Positions 33,790-42,474 of a DNA stretch of 64,000 nucleotides are shown one piece after another (position 1 is the first letter of the stretch; each line of letters starts with the position of its first letter). The translations under genes were made by a program, and so were the position numbers. This DNA is from Roseiarcus sp963787135 (GTDB lineage Bacteria > Pseudomonadota > Alphaproteobacteria > Rhizobiales > Beijerinckiaceae). The stretch covers positions 41,508 through 105,507 of the forward strand of contig CAWBBW010000019.1 in NCBI GenBank assembly GCA_963787135.1, read 5' to 3'. Below the pieces are notes generated by a model that had not been told where the DNA came from, did no database searches, and worked only from the letters and a program-made list of their open reading frames with translations.

Positions 33790-35361
33790 TCACTTCTTCT
33801 TCCCCCCGAACGGATTGAATCCGCCCCCCAGGCCCGGCAGCTTCGGTCCCAACCCGAGGCCGGGGAATTGCGGCGGCAGGTTGAAGGCGCCGGGCGGCGG
33901 GGCGGCGGGGATGCCGGGCGGGCCGGAAGGGGCGCCGAGCGGCGGCGCGCCGCCCCCAATCTGCTTCTGCATGGCCTCGATCTGCTCGGGCGTCGGCATC
34001 GGCATGCCGCCGCCCATGCCCATCATCTGCCCGAGCTTGCCCATCATGCCGCGCTTGGCGCCCGCGCCGCCCATCATCTTCATCATGTCGGCCATCTGCC
34101 GGTGCTGCTTGAGGAGACGGTTGACCAGCTCGACAGTCACGCCGGCGCCCGCCGCGATGCGCTTCTTGCGCGAGGCCTTGAGAAGGTCGGGATTGCGCCG
34201 CTCGAACGGGGTCATCGACGAAATGATCGCACGCTGGCGCTTGACGAATTTGTCGTCGAGATTGGCGGAGTTGAGCTGATCCTTGATCTTGGCGACGCCG
34301 GGCAGCATCCCCATGATGCCGCCCATGCCGCCGAGCTTCTCGATCTGCGCCAGCTGCTCGGAGAGATCGTTCAGGTCGAAGACGCCCTTGCGCATCTTCT
34401 CGGCCATCTTGGCCGCCTGCGCCGCGTCGATCGACTGCGCCGCTTTCTCCACCAGCGAGACGATGTCGCCCATGCCCAGGATTCGGTCGGCGAGGCGCGC
34501 GGGATGGAAATCCTCAATCGCGTCCATCTTCTCGCCGACGCCGAGGAGCTTGATCGGCTTGCCGGTGATCGCGCGCATCGAAAGCGCCGCGCCGCCGCGC
34601 CCGTCGCCGTCCATGCGAGTCAGTACAATACCGGTGAGGCCGACGCGTTCGTTGAACTCCCGCGCCAGATTGACTGCGTCCTGGCCGGTGAGCGCATCGG
34701 CGACGAGCAGCACTTCGTGCGGGCGCGCCGCATCACGAATCTCGGCCATCTCGACCATCAGCGGCTCGTCGATATGGGTACGCCCGGCAGTGTCGAGCAG
34801 CACGACGTCGTAGCCCTGGAGCCGCGCGGCCTGCTCCGCGCGCCTGGCGATGTCGACCGGGTCCTGGCCCGGGACGATAGGGAGCGTGTCGACGCCGACC
34901 TGCTGGCCCAGCACCGCAAGCTGCTCCTGCGCGGCCGGGCGCTTCACGTCGAGCGAGGCCATCAGCACTTTGCGCCTGTCGCGCTCGGCAAGGCGCTTGG
35001 CGATCTTGGCGGCGGTGGTGGTCTTGCCTGCGCCCTGCAGACCGACCAGCATGATCGCGACCGGCGCCGGGGCGTTGAGGTCGATCGCCTGGGATTCGCC
35101 CCCGAGCGTCTCGATCAGCGCGTCGTGGACGATCTTGACCACCATCTGGCCGGGCTTGACCGACTTGACGACGGCCGCGCCGACGGCCTTGGTGCGCGCA
35201 CGGTCGACGAACGAGCGCACGACCTCGAGCGCGACGTCCGCCTCGAGCAGCGCCCGCCTCACCTCGCGCATCGCGGCGTTGACGTCCTCCTCCGAGAGGG
35301 CGCCGCGACCGGTCAGTTTATCCAATATGCCGGAGAGCTTTTCGGATAGGCTCTCGAACAT
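33790..35361 (-). CDS. ffh: Signal recognition particle protein (Ffh)
   Basis: A 523-residue SRP GTPase that binds signal sequences and 4.5S RNA. An N domain (about 1-90) precedes the GTPase with G1 LVGLQGAGKTTTAAKIA, DVKRPAAQEQL, LLDTAGRTHID and LTRMDGDGRGGAALS. The M domain, rich in Met, follows (MTPFERRNPDLLKASRKKRIAAG, MMKMMGG). A Gly/Pro-rich C-terminal extension of about 60 residues ends the protein. It is the first gene of the ffh-rpsP-rimM operon. Confidence 0.97.
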   Translation of the reverse strand: MFESLSEKLSGILDKLTGRGALSEEDVNAAMREVRRALLEADVALEVVRSFVDRARTKAVGAAVVKSVKPGQMVVKIVHDALIETLGGESQAIDLNAPAPVAIMLVGLQGAGKTTTAAKIAKRLAERDRRKVLMASLDVKRPAAQEQLAVLGQQVGVDTLPIVPGQDPVDIARRAEQAARLQGYDVVLLDTAGRTHIDEPLMVEMAEIRDAARPHEVLLVADALTGQDAVNLAREFNERVGLTGIVLTRMDGDGRGGAALSMRAITGKPIKLLGVGEKMDAIEDFHPARLADRILGMGDIVSLVEKAAQSIDAAQAAKMAEKMRKGVFDLNDLSEQLAQIEKLGGMGGIMGMLPGVAKIKDQLNSANLDDKFVKRQRAIISSMTPFERRNPDLLKASRKKRIAAGAGVTVELVNRLLKQHRQMADMMKMMGGAGAKRGMMGKLGQMMGMGGGMPMPTPEQIEAMQKQIGGGAPPLGAPSGPPGIPAAPPPGAFNLPPQFPGLGLGPKLPGLGGGFNPFGGKKK

Positions 35362-35394
35362 GGGTTGCTCCTGTTCAGACGTCAGAAGTCCGAT

Positions 35395-35421
35395 GAGAAA
35401 CGACTATATAGTCGCCTTCTC
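35395..35421. promoter_or_regulatory. Palindrome in the ffh leader
   Basis: A perfect 14-bp palindrome CGACTATATAGTCG (35401-35414) lies 40 bp upstream of the ffh start and is flanked by a second matching pair (GAGAA and TTCTC). In RNA it would be a stem with a small loop; as DNA it could be an operator. A GC-rich hairpin (TCGCGCCC/GGGCGCGA, 35465-35482) lies further upstream in the same leader. Confidence 0.5.
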
Positions 35422-35560
35422 CGTCCTCTGCTGTCCGTCCTCGGTCGTCTGAATCCAACACCGATCGCGCCCGGGGGCGCGACGCGCTGCCGGACGGGGA
35501 CCGCCGATCTCGAGGATCGGACGGCTTGATCGACCAGGCTGGGACCTGACGAAGTCGGGG

Positions 35561-35589
35561 GTCTTAGGCGGACGGGGCAGGGATGTCAA
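35561..35589 (-). promoter_or_regulatory. Sigma-70 promoter of the ffh operon
   Basis: On the minus strand TTGACA (35589-35584), a 17-base spacer, then TAAGAC (35566-35561). This is a strong consensus match and lies about 200 bp before the ffh start codon, so the transcript would have a long leader containing two hairpins. The rest of the 303-bp gap (35362-35664) holds no gene. Confidence 0.65.
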
Positions 35590-35664
35590 ACGCGTCAGGT
35601 CAACGCGAGCCTCGGTTCGGCCGGCAAGCCAACCTTGACGGCCTGCCGATCTGGCATCGCGATC

Positions 35665-36138
35665 TCACATCCCCGCCGCATTGTCGGGGTGAAAGCTGAT
35701 CACAGCCCACACCCCGAGCGCGAGGAAAGCCAGCAGCACCACGGCCTGGGTCGCGAGGAACGGGGGCTCGGATTGCGTCGGCGCCAAGGCCTTGAGGACG
35801 GGCAGCTTCATGAACGCCTGCGCGACCAGGACGAAAACATTGAGATAAAGAGCCGCGACCGCGCAGACGACATAAATCCAACGCCAGGCTCGATCGAGGT
35901 GAAAGCCGTAGTAGGCAGCGACCGCCGCCGCCAGCAGAACGAGCGAAATCACGCCAACCGCCCGCGGAGGATCGAAGCCGTAAGGCGGCAATGGGAAGCC
36001 GGTCACGCTAGTCAGGATCGTCGTGACCAGAAACACCGCCGTCCAGGCGCCGTACGGCTTTCCGATCAACAGTCCGTACAGGACGACAAGTCCCGAAAGG
36101 ATGCCGATCAGGCTTACGCCGACATGGAACTGGAGCAT
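35665..36138 (-). CDS. Multi-pass membrane protein of unknown function
   Basis: A 157-residue protein with four to five hydrophobic helices: HVGVSLIGILSGLVVLYGLL, AWTAVFLVTTILTSVTGF, VGVISLVLLAAAVAAYYG, WIYVVCAVAALYLNVFVLV and ATQAVVLLAFLALGVWAVI. I recognise no family. The ATG at 36138 has GAGGAG upstream. The 256 bp on its upstream side hold no gene I can support. Confidence 0.65.
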   Translation of the reverse strand: MLQFHVGVSLIGILSGLVVLYGLLIGKPYGAWTAVFLVTTILTSVTGFPLPPYGFDPPRAVGVISLVLLAAAVAAYYGFHLDRAWRWIYVVCAVAALYLNVFVLVAQAFMKLPVLKALAPTQSEPPFLATQAVVLLAFLALGVWAVISFHPDNAAGM

Positions 36139-36394
36139 GGGCGAGCTCTCCTCAATTGAGAACTGCGATCTTTGATCGCCCATCTTGCGGCTTCAGCCGA
36201 CCGCCCGTCAAAGCCCAAGGGGCATTCAAACTCTGACTATCGATAAAATGTCGGCTGGACTTCGGCGAGCCGACGGAAGTCGCCGCATTCTCAGCGGGCC
36301 GTCCGCTGCGGTGCGAAGGCGTGGGGCCCGGGCAACGCTAAGACCGGAGCGCCGGGCGAACCAGGCGCTTTGGTCTGACGCAATGGGCCAACAG

Positions 36395-36559
36395 TTAGTC
36401 TTCGACCTCGAAGGACTTCGTTGGCCGGCGCCGGCCAAGGAACCCAGAACCAGCGATGCCGGCTAGCACCAAGGCCCAGGCCGCCGGGTCTGAAACCGAG
36501 GTAGTCAGGAGCTCCGCCACACCGGCGCCCGCGACTGCCATGATGAGGACGTGCTTCAT
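36395..36559 (-). CDS. Mini-protein with a PEP-CTERM-like anchor
   Basis: A 54-residue protein from ATG 36559, with GGAGTG 8 bases upstream. The first 15 residues (MKHVLIMAVAGAGVA) are hydrophobic like a short signal. Residues 24-45 read DPAAWALVLAGIAGSGFLGRR, very like the PEP-CTERM sorting anchor (P-x-x-WAL, Gly-rich helix, RRR). The PEP motif itself is degenerate (SDPAAW). There is almost no passenger between signal and anchor. It may be a remnant of a longer gene or a genuine tiny membrane protein. Confidence 0.5.
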   Translation of the reverse strand: MKHVLIMAVAGAGVAELLTTSVSDPAAWALVLAGIAGSGFLGRRRPTKSFEVED

Positions 36560-36777
36560 CAAGAGCACTCCGCCAGTGTAACGACGTCCGAAACCCCTCG
36601 GCCGCCTGTCTCGACTGGATATTTTTGAGGTTAGCACCGATGGTGCGGCGCAGCAAGGAATCAATTATGGTAATTTAGCGGCGAACGATGGCATTTTATG
36701 GCTCTTTTGGCCATCGTGTGGTTGACTCTATTCTTACTTACTAGCCGACGAGGCAAATAGTAAACATTTCTTATATG
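36560..36777. other. AT-rich intergenic region beside the IS element
   Basis: About 218 bp, clearly richer in A and T than its neighbours, especially 36650-36780. No gene is visible. The composition suggests DNA brought in with, or left behind by, the adjacent insertion element. Confidence 0.45.
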
Positions 36778-37827
36778 TTATATAGAGGGGCAGTAATCCG
36801 TTGGAATCAAGCATTCCGCGGCGGTCGGCCACTTCTCGCCGCCTGGCGACCGCGGGGTCTGAAAAAATCGTAACTCCACAGATTTAAGCATGTCGCGCAT
36901 GTGTTCGGCCCAGGGTTCGTGATCGAGCTCGATCAGGCTGTTGAGTTCGCGCAGGATAGGGGCGTTGCAGAAGGCGTGATCGACCGCATCGAGCCGGCGA
37001 TAAGGCAGGAAGTGGTCATGCACGACGACGCCCCCTTGCAAATCCACGGGGATCGCGCCGCGCTTTTCGTCGGCGCGATAGAAGGTGAAGGCCAGGCTCG
37101 AGGTCGTATGCAGCCATTGCAGCTTGCCTGCGATGCGAAACCCCGTTTCGTCGAGATGGCGAACCTTCGCCTCGGCCACGCGCTCGCCGATGAATGCGTA
37201 GACCCGCCGCAGCTCTTGCGCCTTCTTTCCGACCCAGGCCACGATGCTGGCCGGACAAATCCGCGGCGCGCCGAACAGATCGCTCAGCGCCTGCGCGGTC
37301 CGATCCTCGGGGAGCAGCTGCTGGATGTTGAGATAGACCGCTGCCGCCCTCAGCCGTTCGCCATATTGCGTCGGCCTGACCACGCCATCGGGAAAGGCCG
37401 CCTTGGTCACGCCACGGCAATTTTCGCAGCGGTAAATCAAGGCCTGATGTTCGGTGACCATGAGCGGGCGCTCGGCAAGATCGAACACCTGGCGCTTCTC
37501 GATCCTGACCGCCGACTGCAGATCGAGAGCCAAACCACAATGGCCACAGGCGCACGCCGTGTGCTCAATCACGCAATCCGGATCGGCGACTTGCCGCAAC
37601 GTATCGCCTTTGTGGCCCTTCTGCCCGCCGCTCGCCTTGCCCGAGCGACCGCGCAGGCTGCCGGGAATGCGAGGCTTCTTCTTCAAGCCGTCGCTCGAAG
37701 GCGGCTTGGAGCTGTTGGAACTGTCCTGCCCCAATTGCCGGCGAAGGTCCGCCACTTCAGCCTGAAGCGCCGCGATCTGGCGTCTCAGCGAGGCGATCAA
37801 CTCCTCGACTTCGGCAGGAAGAACCAT
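36778..37827 (-). CDS. IS66-family transposase, C-terminally truncated
   Basis: A 349-residue IS66 TnpC-like protein. It has an N-terminal coiled coil (VEELIASLRRQIAALQAEVADLRRQL) followed by SSNSSKPPSSDGLKKK, then a zinc-binding region (CACGHCG and YRCENC). The DDE core starts with VRHLDETGFRI and VVVHDHFLPY and has HAFCNAPILRELNSLIE. The normal sequence stops at about HMRDMLK; the last 33 residues do not fit the family, and the region holding the last catalytic Glu is missing. It is probably inactive. Confidence 0.88.
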   Translation of the reverse strand: MVLPAEVEELIASLRRQIAALQAEVADLRRQLGQDSSNSSKPPSSDGLKKKPRIPGSLRGRSGKASGGQKGHKGDTLRQVADPDCVIEHTACACGHCGLALDLQSAVRIEKRQVFDLAERPLMVTEHQALIYRCENCRGVTKAAFPDGVVRPTQYGERLRAAAVYLNIQQLLPEDRTAQALSDLFGAPRICPASIVAWVGKKAQELRRVYAFIGERVAEAKVRHLDETGFRIAGKLQWLHTTSSLAFTFYRADEKRGAIPVDLQGGVVVHDHFLPYRRLDAVDHAFCNAPILRELNSLIELDHEPWAEHMRDMLKSVELRFFQTPRSPGGEKWPTAAECLIPTDYCPSI

Positions 37828-37922
37828 CCCACCCTTGATTCTGATTCGTCGCCCGCCGTCTCCAAAAATCGACCCAGCAAAGACCTTTTCTATCCAGTAG
37901 TGACTTTTCGGACTACTCCCGC
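36787..37922 (-). mobile_element. Truncated IS66-family insertion sequence
   Basis: The element contains the truncated transposase. A possible imperfect terminal inverted repeat is GGGGCAGTAATCCG (36787-36800) against CGGACTACTCCCGC (37909-37922), matching at 11 of 14 positions. The transposase stop lies 7 bp outside the left repeat. No flanking 8-bp target duplication is seen. The tnpA and tnpB genes of full IS66 elements are absent. Boundaries are tentative. Confidence 0.55.
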
Positions 37923-38099
37923 TTGGGAGTTAAAAGTTGCAGTTTTTGGCGCCTAAAGTGCTGAAATCGCTCGCGCGCTGACAAAAGCGCAGCCGACTAT
38001 CGCGCCTCCGGCAGAGACTGGGCTCGGAGGGGTGCTTGTCTTGGGCCGGACGTTCGTGACAGTTTGGCCGCCAAGCTAGGAAAGCGCGAGGCGCGCGCC

Positions 38100-39086
38100 A
38101 TGGACCAGGTGAGGGATAAGGTTTGGGACGGACGCAACCGGCCCCGCAATTCGGGCGCGCCGCTCGATCCCTCCTGGTTCGAGAGCGTCGGCGTCAATGC
38201 GAGCGCGGTCGAGCGCCGCGCCGCGACCCTCACGACCCGCCGCTCGGTCAAGAAAGAGTACCAGGCAGCCTGGCTCGTAAAGGCGCTGACCTGCATCGAC
38301 CTCACGACGCTCGCCGGCGACGATACGCCTGAACGCGTGCGGCGCCTTTGCGCCAAGGCAAGGCGCCCGCTCAGCGACGATCTGCTCACGGCGCTCGGCC
38401 TTGCCGATGCGCCGCCCACGGTCGGCGCGGTCTGCGTCTATCCGACGATGGTCGCGCCCGCGGTCCGGGCGCTTGAGGGCTCGGGGATTCCAGTCGCCTC
38501 CGTTGCGACCGGCTTTCCCGCTGGCCTCACGCCGCTCAAGCAGCGGCTCGAGGAGATCCGTTACGCCGTGGATGAGGGCGCACGCGAGATCGACATCGTC
38601 ATCACCCGCGCTCACGTGCTCGCCCGCGACTGGACGGCGCTCTTCGACGAGGTCGCAGCGATGCGGGAAGCCTGCGGGCCAGCGCATCTGAAGGCGATCC
38701 TCGGCACGGGCGACCTCAAGACCTTGCGCAACGTCTATGCGGCGAGCGTTGTCGCAATGCAGGCAGGCGCCGATTTCATCAAAACCTCGACCGGCAAGGA
38801 GGACGTCAACGCGACCTTGCCGGTGAGCCTCGTGATGGTGCGCGCGCTGCGCGACTTTCGCGAACGCGCCGGCGTCGACATCGGCTTCAAGCCGGCGGGA
38901 GGCCTGCGCGCAGCGAAAGACGCGCTCGCCTGGCTTATCCTGATGAAGGAGGAATTGGGCCTGCCGTGGATGCAGCCCGACCTCTTCCGCATCGGCGCGA
39001 GCGGCCTTGTCACCGACATCGAGCGACAGCTCGACCATTATGCGACCGGCCGCTATTCCGCGGCCCATCGCCACGCGATGGCCTAA
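38100..39086 (+). CDS. deoC: Deoxyribose-phosphate aldolase
   Basis: A 328-residue aldolase of the longer DeoC type, which splits 2-deoxyribose 5-phosphate into glyceraldehyde 3-phosphate and acetaldehyde. The Schiff-base Lys is in DFIKTSTGKE. Other conserved parts are TCIDLTTLAGDDTPE, VCVYPTMVAPAVRAL, EIDIVITRAHVLARDW and VGFKPAGG-like IGFKPAGGLR. The ATG at 38100 is chosen since sequence conservation starts soon after; an upstream TTG is possible. The next gene, an aldehyde dehydrogenase 9 bp downstream, would take the acetaldehyde product. Confidence 0.93.
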   Translation: MDQVRDKVWDGRNRPRNSGAPLDPSWFESVGVNASAVERRAATLTTRRSVKKEYQAAWLVKALTCIDLTTLAGDDTPERVRRLCAKARRPLSDDLLTALGLADAPPTVGAVCVYPTMVAPAVRALEGSGIPVASVATGFPAGLTPLKQRLEEIRYAVDEGAREIDIVITRAHVLARDWTALFDEVAAMREACGPAHLKAILGTGDLKTLRNVYAASVVAMQAGADFIKTSTGKEDVNATLPVSLVMVRALRDFRERAGVDIGFKPAGGLRAAKDALAWLILMKEELGLPWMQPDLFRIGASGLVTDIERQLDHYATGRYSAAHRHAMA

Positions 39087-39095
39087 AGGCTTGCC

Positions 39096-41471
39096 ATGGC
39101 GCTGATCAAGGACATTCTGCGCACCATGGACTACGGCCCTTCGCCCGAAAGCAGCGAGCATGTCCTCAGCTGGCTCGAGCGCCACAAGGCGGGCTTCGGC
39201 CTTTTCATCAACGGCCAATTCACGAACCCCGGCGCGCTGTTCGACGTGTTCAATCCTGCGACCGGCGAGCGCATCGCAGGCGCCACCCAGGGGTCGCCCG
39301 CCGACATCGACGCGGCGGTCACGGCGGCGCGAAGGGCGCAGCCGAAATGGGCGGCGCTCTCCGGTTATGGGCGGGCGAAGCATCTCTATGCGCTGGCGCG
39401 GCACGTGCAGAAGCGCGAGCGCTTTCTCGCGGTGCTGGAGACGATCGACAACGGCAAACCGATCCGCGAGTCGCGCGACATCGACGTGCCCCTGGTCGCC
39501 CGCCACTTCTATCATCACGCCGGCTGGGCCTCGCTGGTCGACAGCGAGTTTCCGGGCACGCGTCCCGTCGGCGTCTGCGGGCAGATCATCCCGTGGAATT
39601 TCCCGCTCCTGATGCTCGCCTGGAAGATCGCGCCGGCGCTCGCCGCCGGCAATTCGGTCGTGCTGAAGCCTGCCGAATACACGCCGCTGACGGCGCTCGC
39701 CTTTGCGGAGATATGCGTCGAGGCAGGGCTGCCCGCGGGCGTCGTCAATATCGTGACTGGCGACGGCGCGACCGGCGCGGCGCTCGTGGCGCACGCGGGC
39801 GTCGACAAGATTGCCTTCACCGGGTCGACGGAGGTCGGCCGCGCCATCCGCAAGGCGACCGCCGGAACCGGCAAGAAGCTCTCGCTCGAACTCGGCGGCA
39901 AGTCGCCTTTCGTCGTGTTCGATGACGCCGATCTCGATAGCGCCGTCGAGGGCGTCGTCGATGCGATCTGGTTCAACCAGGGGCAGGTCTGCTGTGCGGG
40001 ATCTCGGCTGCTGGCGGCCGAAGGGATCGCGGACGCGATGTACGCGAAACTGCGCGCCCGCATGGCAAAGCTCCGGGCCGGCGATCCGCTCGACAAGTCG
40101 ACCGACGTCGGCGCGATCGTCGCACCGGTCCAGCTCGAGCGAATAGAGCGTCTTATGCGCGAAGGCGCCGCCGAGGGTCTCGATTTCTGGCGGGCCGACG
40201 ACGTCCTGCCCAATCGGGGATGCTTTTACCCGCCGACCCTCGTTACCGGCGTCGAACCGGCGTCGATCCTCGCGCGAGAAGAAATCTTCGGCCCGGTGCT
40301 TGTCGCCTCGACCTTCCGTACGCCGGACGAGGCGGTCGCGCTCGCCAACAACACGCGCTACGGGCTCGCGGCGTCCGTCTGGACCGAAAATGTAAACCGT
40401 GCGTTCGAGGTCGCGGCTAGGCTCAAGGCCGGTGTGGTCTGGATCAACTCGACCAACCTCTTCGACGCCGCTTCGGGCTTCGGCGGCTATCGCGAGAGCG
40501 GCTTCGGCCGTGAGGGGGGTCGCGAGGGCCTCATCGAGTACCGGGCGCCCGATGCACCGAAAGGCAAGCCCTATCCGCCGGCAGCGGCACCCTTGATCGC
40601 CTCGCCGGGGCTGACCCCGTCGCAAGAGAGCGCCGGCGGCCTCGACCGCACGGCCAAGCTCTATGTCGGGGGCAAGCAGACCCGGCCCGATTCCGGCTAC
40701 AGTTACGCGGTGCTCGACCCCAGGGGCAACGAGGTCGGATTGGCGGGCCTCGGGAATCCCAAAGACGTCCGAAACGCCGTCGAGGCGGCAGCCAAGGCCT
40801 CGTCCTGGGGCGCCGCGACCGCGCACAATCGGGCGCAGGTGCTCTATTACGTCGCCGAGAATTTGAGCGCTCGCGCCGGGGAATTCGCGCGGCGCCTGCG
40901 AACCATGACCGGCGCATCGGCTCGCGCGGCCGAGGCCGAGGTCGAGACCTCGGTCCGTCGCGCATTTTTCTACGCGGGCTTCGCCGACAAGTTCGACGGC
41001 GCCATCCACGCGACACGCTCGCGCTTCGTCACGCTCGCGATGAACGAGCCCTGGGGGATTATGGGAATCGTGTGCCCGAACGAAGCCCCGTTGCTCTCCC
41101 TCGTCTCGCTTGTCATGCCGGCGGTCGCCATGGGCAATTGCGTCGTCGTCGTTCCATCATCTCTTCATCCCCTGAGCGCGACCGACTTCTATTCGATCCT
41201 CGATACCTCAGATGTTCCCGCCGGCGTCGTCAATATCGTGACCGGCGAAACGAACGCGCTCGCTGCGACGCTGGCAGAGCACGACGGCGTCGATGCGCTC
41301 TGGTACGTTGGCGACCATCCGGGCGCGGCGAAGGTCGAGGCCCTTTCCGCCGGCAATCTGAAAGCGACCTGGCTGACTACGACCCAACCAGACTGGTCTC
41401 GCGCCGAGGGACGCGAGTTCCTTAGTCGCGCTGTCCAGGTCAAGAACATCTGGACGCCTTACGGCGAATGA
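39096..41471 (+). CDS. Two-domain aldehyde dehydrogenase, ALDH16-like
   Basis: A 791-residue protein. Residues 1-500 are a complete ALDH: GQIIPWNFPLLMLAWKIAPA, catalytic Glu265 in LELGGKS, catalytic Cys299 in FNQGQVCCAGSR, and EEIFGPVL. Residues about 515-791 are a second, incomplete ALDH-like domain (AKLYVGGKQTRPDSGYSYAV, GIMGIVCPNEAPLLSLVSLV, PAGVVNIVTGETNALAATLA). It lacks a catalytic Cys motif and the C-terminal third. This matches the ALDH16 family, whose second domain is non-catalytic and helps dimer structure. It lies directly after deoC in one operon, so acetaldehyde oxidation during deoxyribose use is likely. Confidence 0.9.
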   Translation: MALIKDILRTMDYGPSPESSEHVLSWLERHKAGFGLFINGQFTNPGALFDVFNPATGERIAGATQGSPADIDAAVTAARRAQPKWAALSGYGRAKHLYALARHVQKRERFLAVLETIDNGKPIRESRDIDVPLVARHFYHHAGWASLVDSEFPGTRPVGVCGQIIPWNFPLLMLAWKIAPALAAGNSVVLKPAEYTPLTALAFAEICVEAGLPAGVVNIVTGDGATGAALVAHAGVDKIAFTGSTEVGRAIRKATAGTGKKLSLELGGKSPFVVFDDADLDSAVEGVVDAIWFNQGQVCCAGSRLLAAEGIADAMYAKLRARMAKLRAGDPLDKSTDVGAIVAPVQLERIERLMREGAAEGLDFWRADDVLPNRGCFYPPTLVTGVEPASILAREEIFGPVLVASTFRTPDEAVALANNTRYGLAASVWTENVNRAFEVAARLKAGVVWINSTNLFDAASGFGGYRESGFGREGGREGLIEYRAPDAPKGKPYPPAAAPLIASPGLTPSQESAGGLDRTAKLYVGGKQTRPDSGYSYAVLDPRGNEVGLAGLGNPKDVRNAVEAAAKASSWGAATAHNRAQVLYYVAENLSARAGEFARRLRTMTGASARAAEAEVETSVRRAFFYAGFADKFDGAIHATRSRFVTLAMNEPWGIMGIVCPNEAPLLSLVSLVMPAVAMGNCVVVVPSSLHPLSATDFYSILDTSDVPAGVVNIVTGETNALAATLAEHDGVDALWYVGDHPGAAKVEALSAGNLKATWLTTTQPDWSRAEGREFLSRAVQVKNIWTPYGE

Positions 41472-41475
41472 CGCG

Positions 41476-42474
41476 TCACCACTCCTTCGCCACCGTGAAA
41501 CCCAGCGCGCGGAAACGCTCGATCAGACCACCCTTACCTGGAAGATGCAGCGCTCCGACCGCGATGAAAGCCCCGCCCTCCTTCAGGAGCGGCGCCGCGC
41601 GATCGGCCATCGTGGCGTTGCGATCCGTCAGCAACAGCCGGACGAATTCGTCCTGCGCCGTCCGCTCGTCCTCGCTCATGTCACCGATCACGTCGGCGAT
41701 CGGGAGGACCTCCGCCGGCCGGCTTTCGCGGTAGAGCTGCAGCATGGTCGCATAGATATCATCGGCAGTTTCAGGCGCGCGCGCGGCGACGGAGAGCAGC
41801 GCGGCCGCGATCTCCGGACGCATCGTCGAAATCACGTCCATCTGCTCTTTGGCAGTTTCGAGGCCGATGACTTTGACGCCGTGAGCCTTGGCAGCCTCGG
41901 CCAGATATTGGTCGACTTCAGGCAGGCCGAGCGCCTGCCGCTTTGCCTCGCACGCCGGCATCGCGGTCAGGATCGCGAGAAACCAAAGCTTCAGATGATG
42001 GGCGAGTTCGCTCGGAAAACCTTGCGCGGCCGCAAACGTCTCAATCCCCCCGCGCTCGTTCTCTGGCACGCCGGTGAATGTGTCATGATCTCGGTCCAGC
42101 GCTGTCGCTAGAACCGCTGCGGATATATCGGCCCTCTCGACCGCATCCATCGATCCAAGTTCCGTCGCGACGATGCGGGAGCCGTTGATCCGCTCAGCCG
42201 CCCGCTGCGCCAGCGCCATCGCGGAGCCGTCTGTCGAATGAATTGTGCCGTAAATATAGGAAGGGACGAGGCCCGGCTTTTCGATCCGCCAGAAGATGCC
42301 GTCGCCGTTGATGAGATCGTCCGCGCGTTTGGCCCGCGCCGCAGCAAGCCCAGCGACTTGGGTCAGGTCCTTGCCCTGGCACGTCGGCGGAGCGTCGGCT
42401 CCCGCCGGCGTCGCGGCCAGGAGGGCGAGACCGAACGCGACCTCGGGCCAGTTCCAAACTCGCATCGCCGCCAT
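41476..42474 (-). CDS. TraB/GumN family protein
   Basis: A 332-residue secreted protein with a signal peptide (VAFGLALLAATPAGA). The GumN/TraB fold shows in FWRIEKPGLVPSYIYGTIHSTD near the N-terminus, where GTIH holds the conserved His. VIGLETAKEQMDVIS and the C-terminal GGAFIAVGALHLPGKGGLIERF hold the second GxLH-like motif. The eukaryotic TIKI relatives are metalloproteases; function in bacteria is unknown. The ATG at 42474 overlaps the coaA stop by one base (TGATG). Confidence 0.88.
   Translation of the reverse strand: MAAMRVWNWPEVAFGLALLAATPAGADAPPTCQGKDLTQVAGLAAARAKRADDLINGDGIFWRIEKPGLVPSYIYGTIHSTDGSAMALAQRAAERINGSRIVATELGSMDAVERADISAAVLATALDRDHDTFTGVPENERGGIETFAAAQGFPSELAHHLKLWFLAILTAMPACEAKRQALGLPEVDQYLAEAAKAHGVKVIGLETAKEQMDVISTMRPEIAAALLSVAARAPETADDIYATMLQLYRESRPAEVLPIADVIGDMSEDERTAQDEFVRLLLTDRNATMADRAAPLLKEGGAFIAVGALHLPGKGGLIERFRALGFTVAKEW

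Noticed and set aside
35465..35482. GC-rich hairpin as an SRP RNA gene
   Set aside because: The stem is only 8 bp and the conserved SRP RNA tetraloop region is not seen; it is treated as part of the ffh leader.
38076..41009. A 977-codon open frame on the minus strand
   Set aside because: It lies wholly antisense to deoC and the ALDH16 gene, which have clear homology; the composition (Arg, Gly, Asp-rich) is that of a GC-driven overprint.
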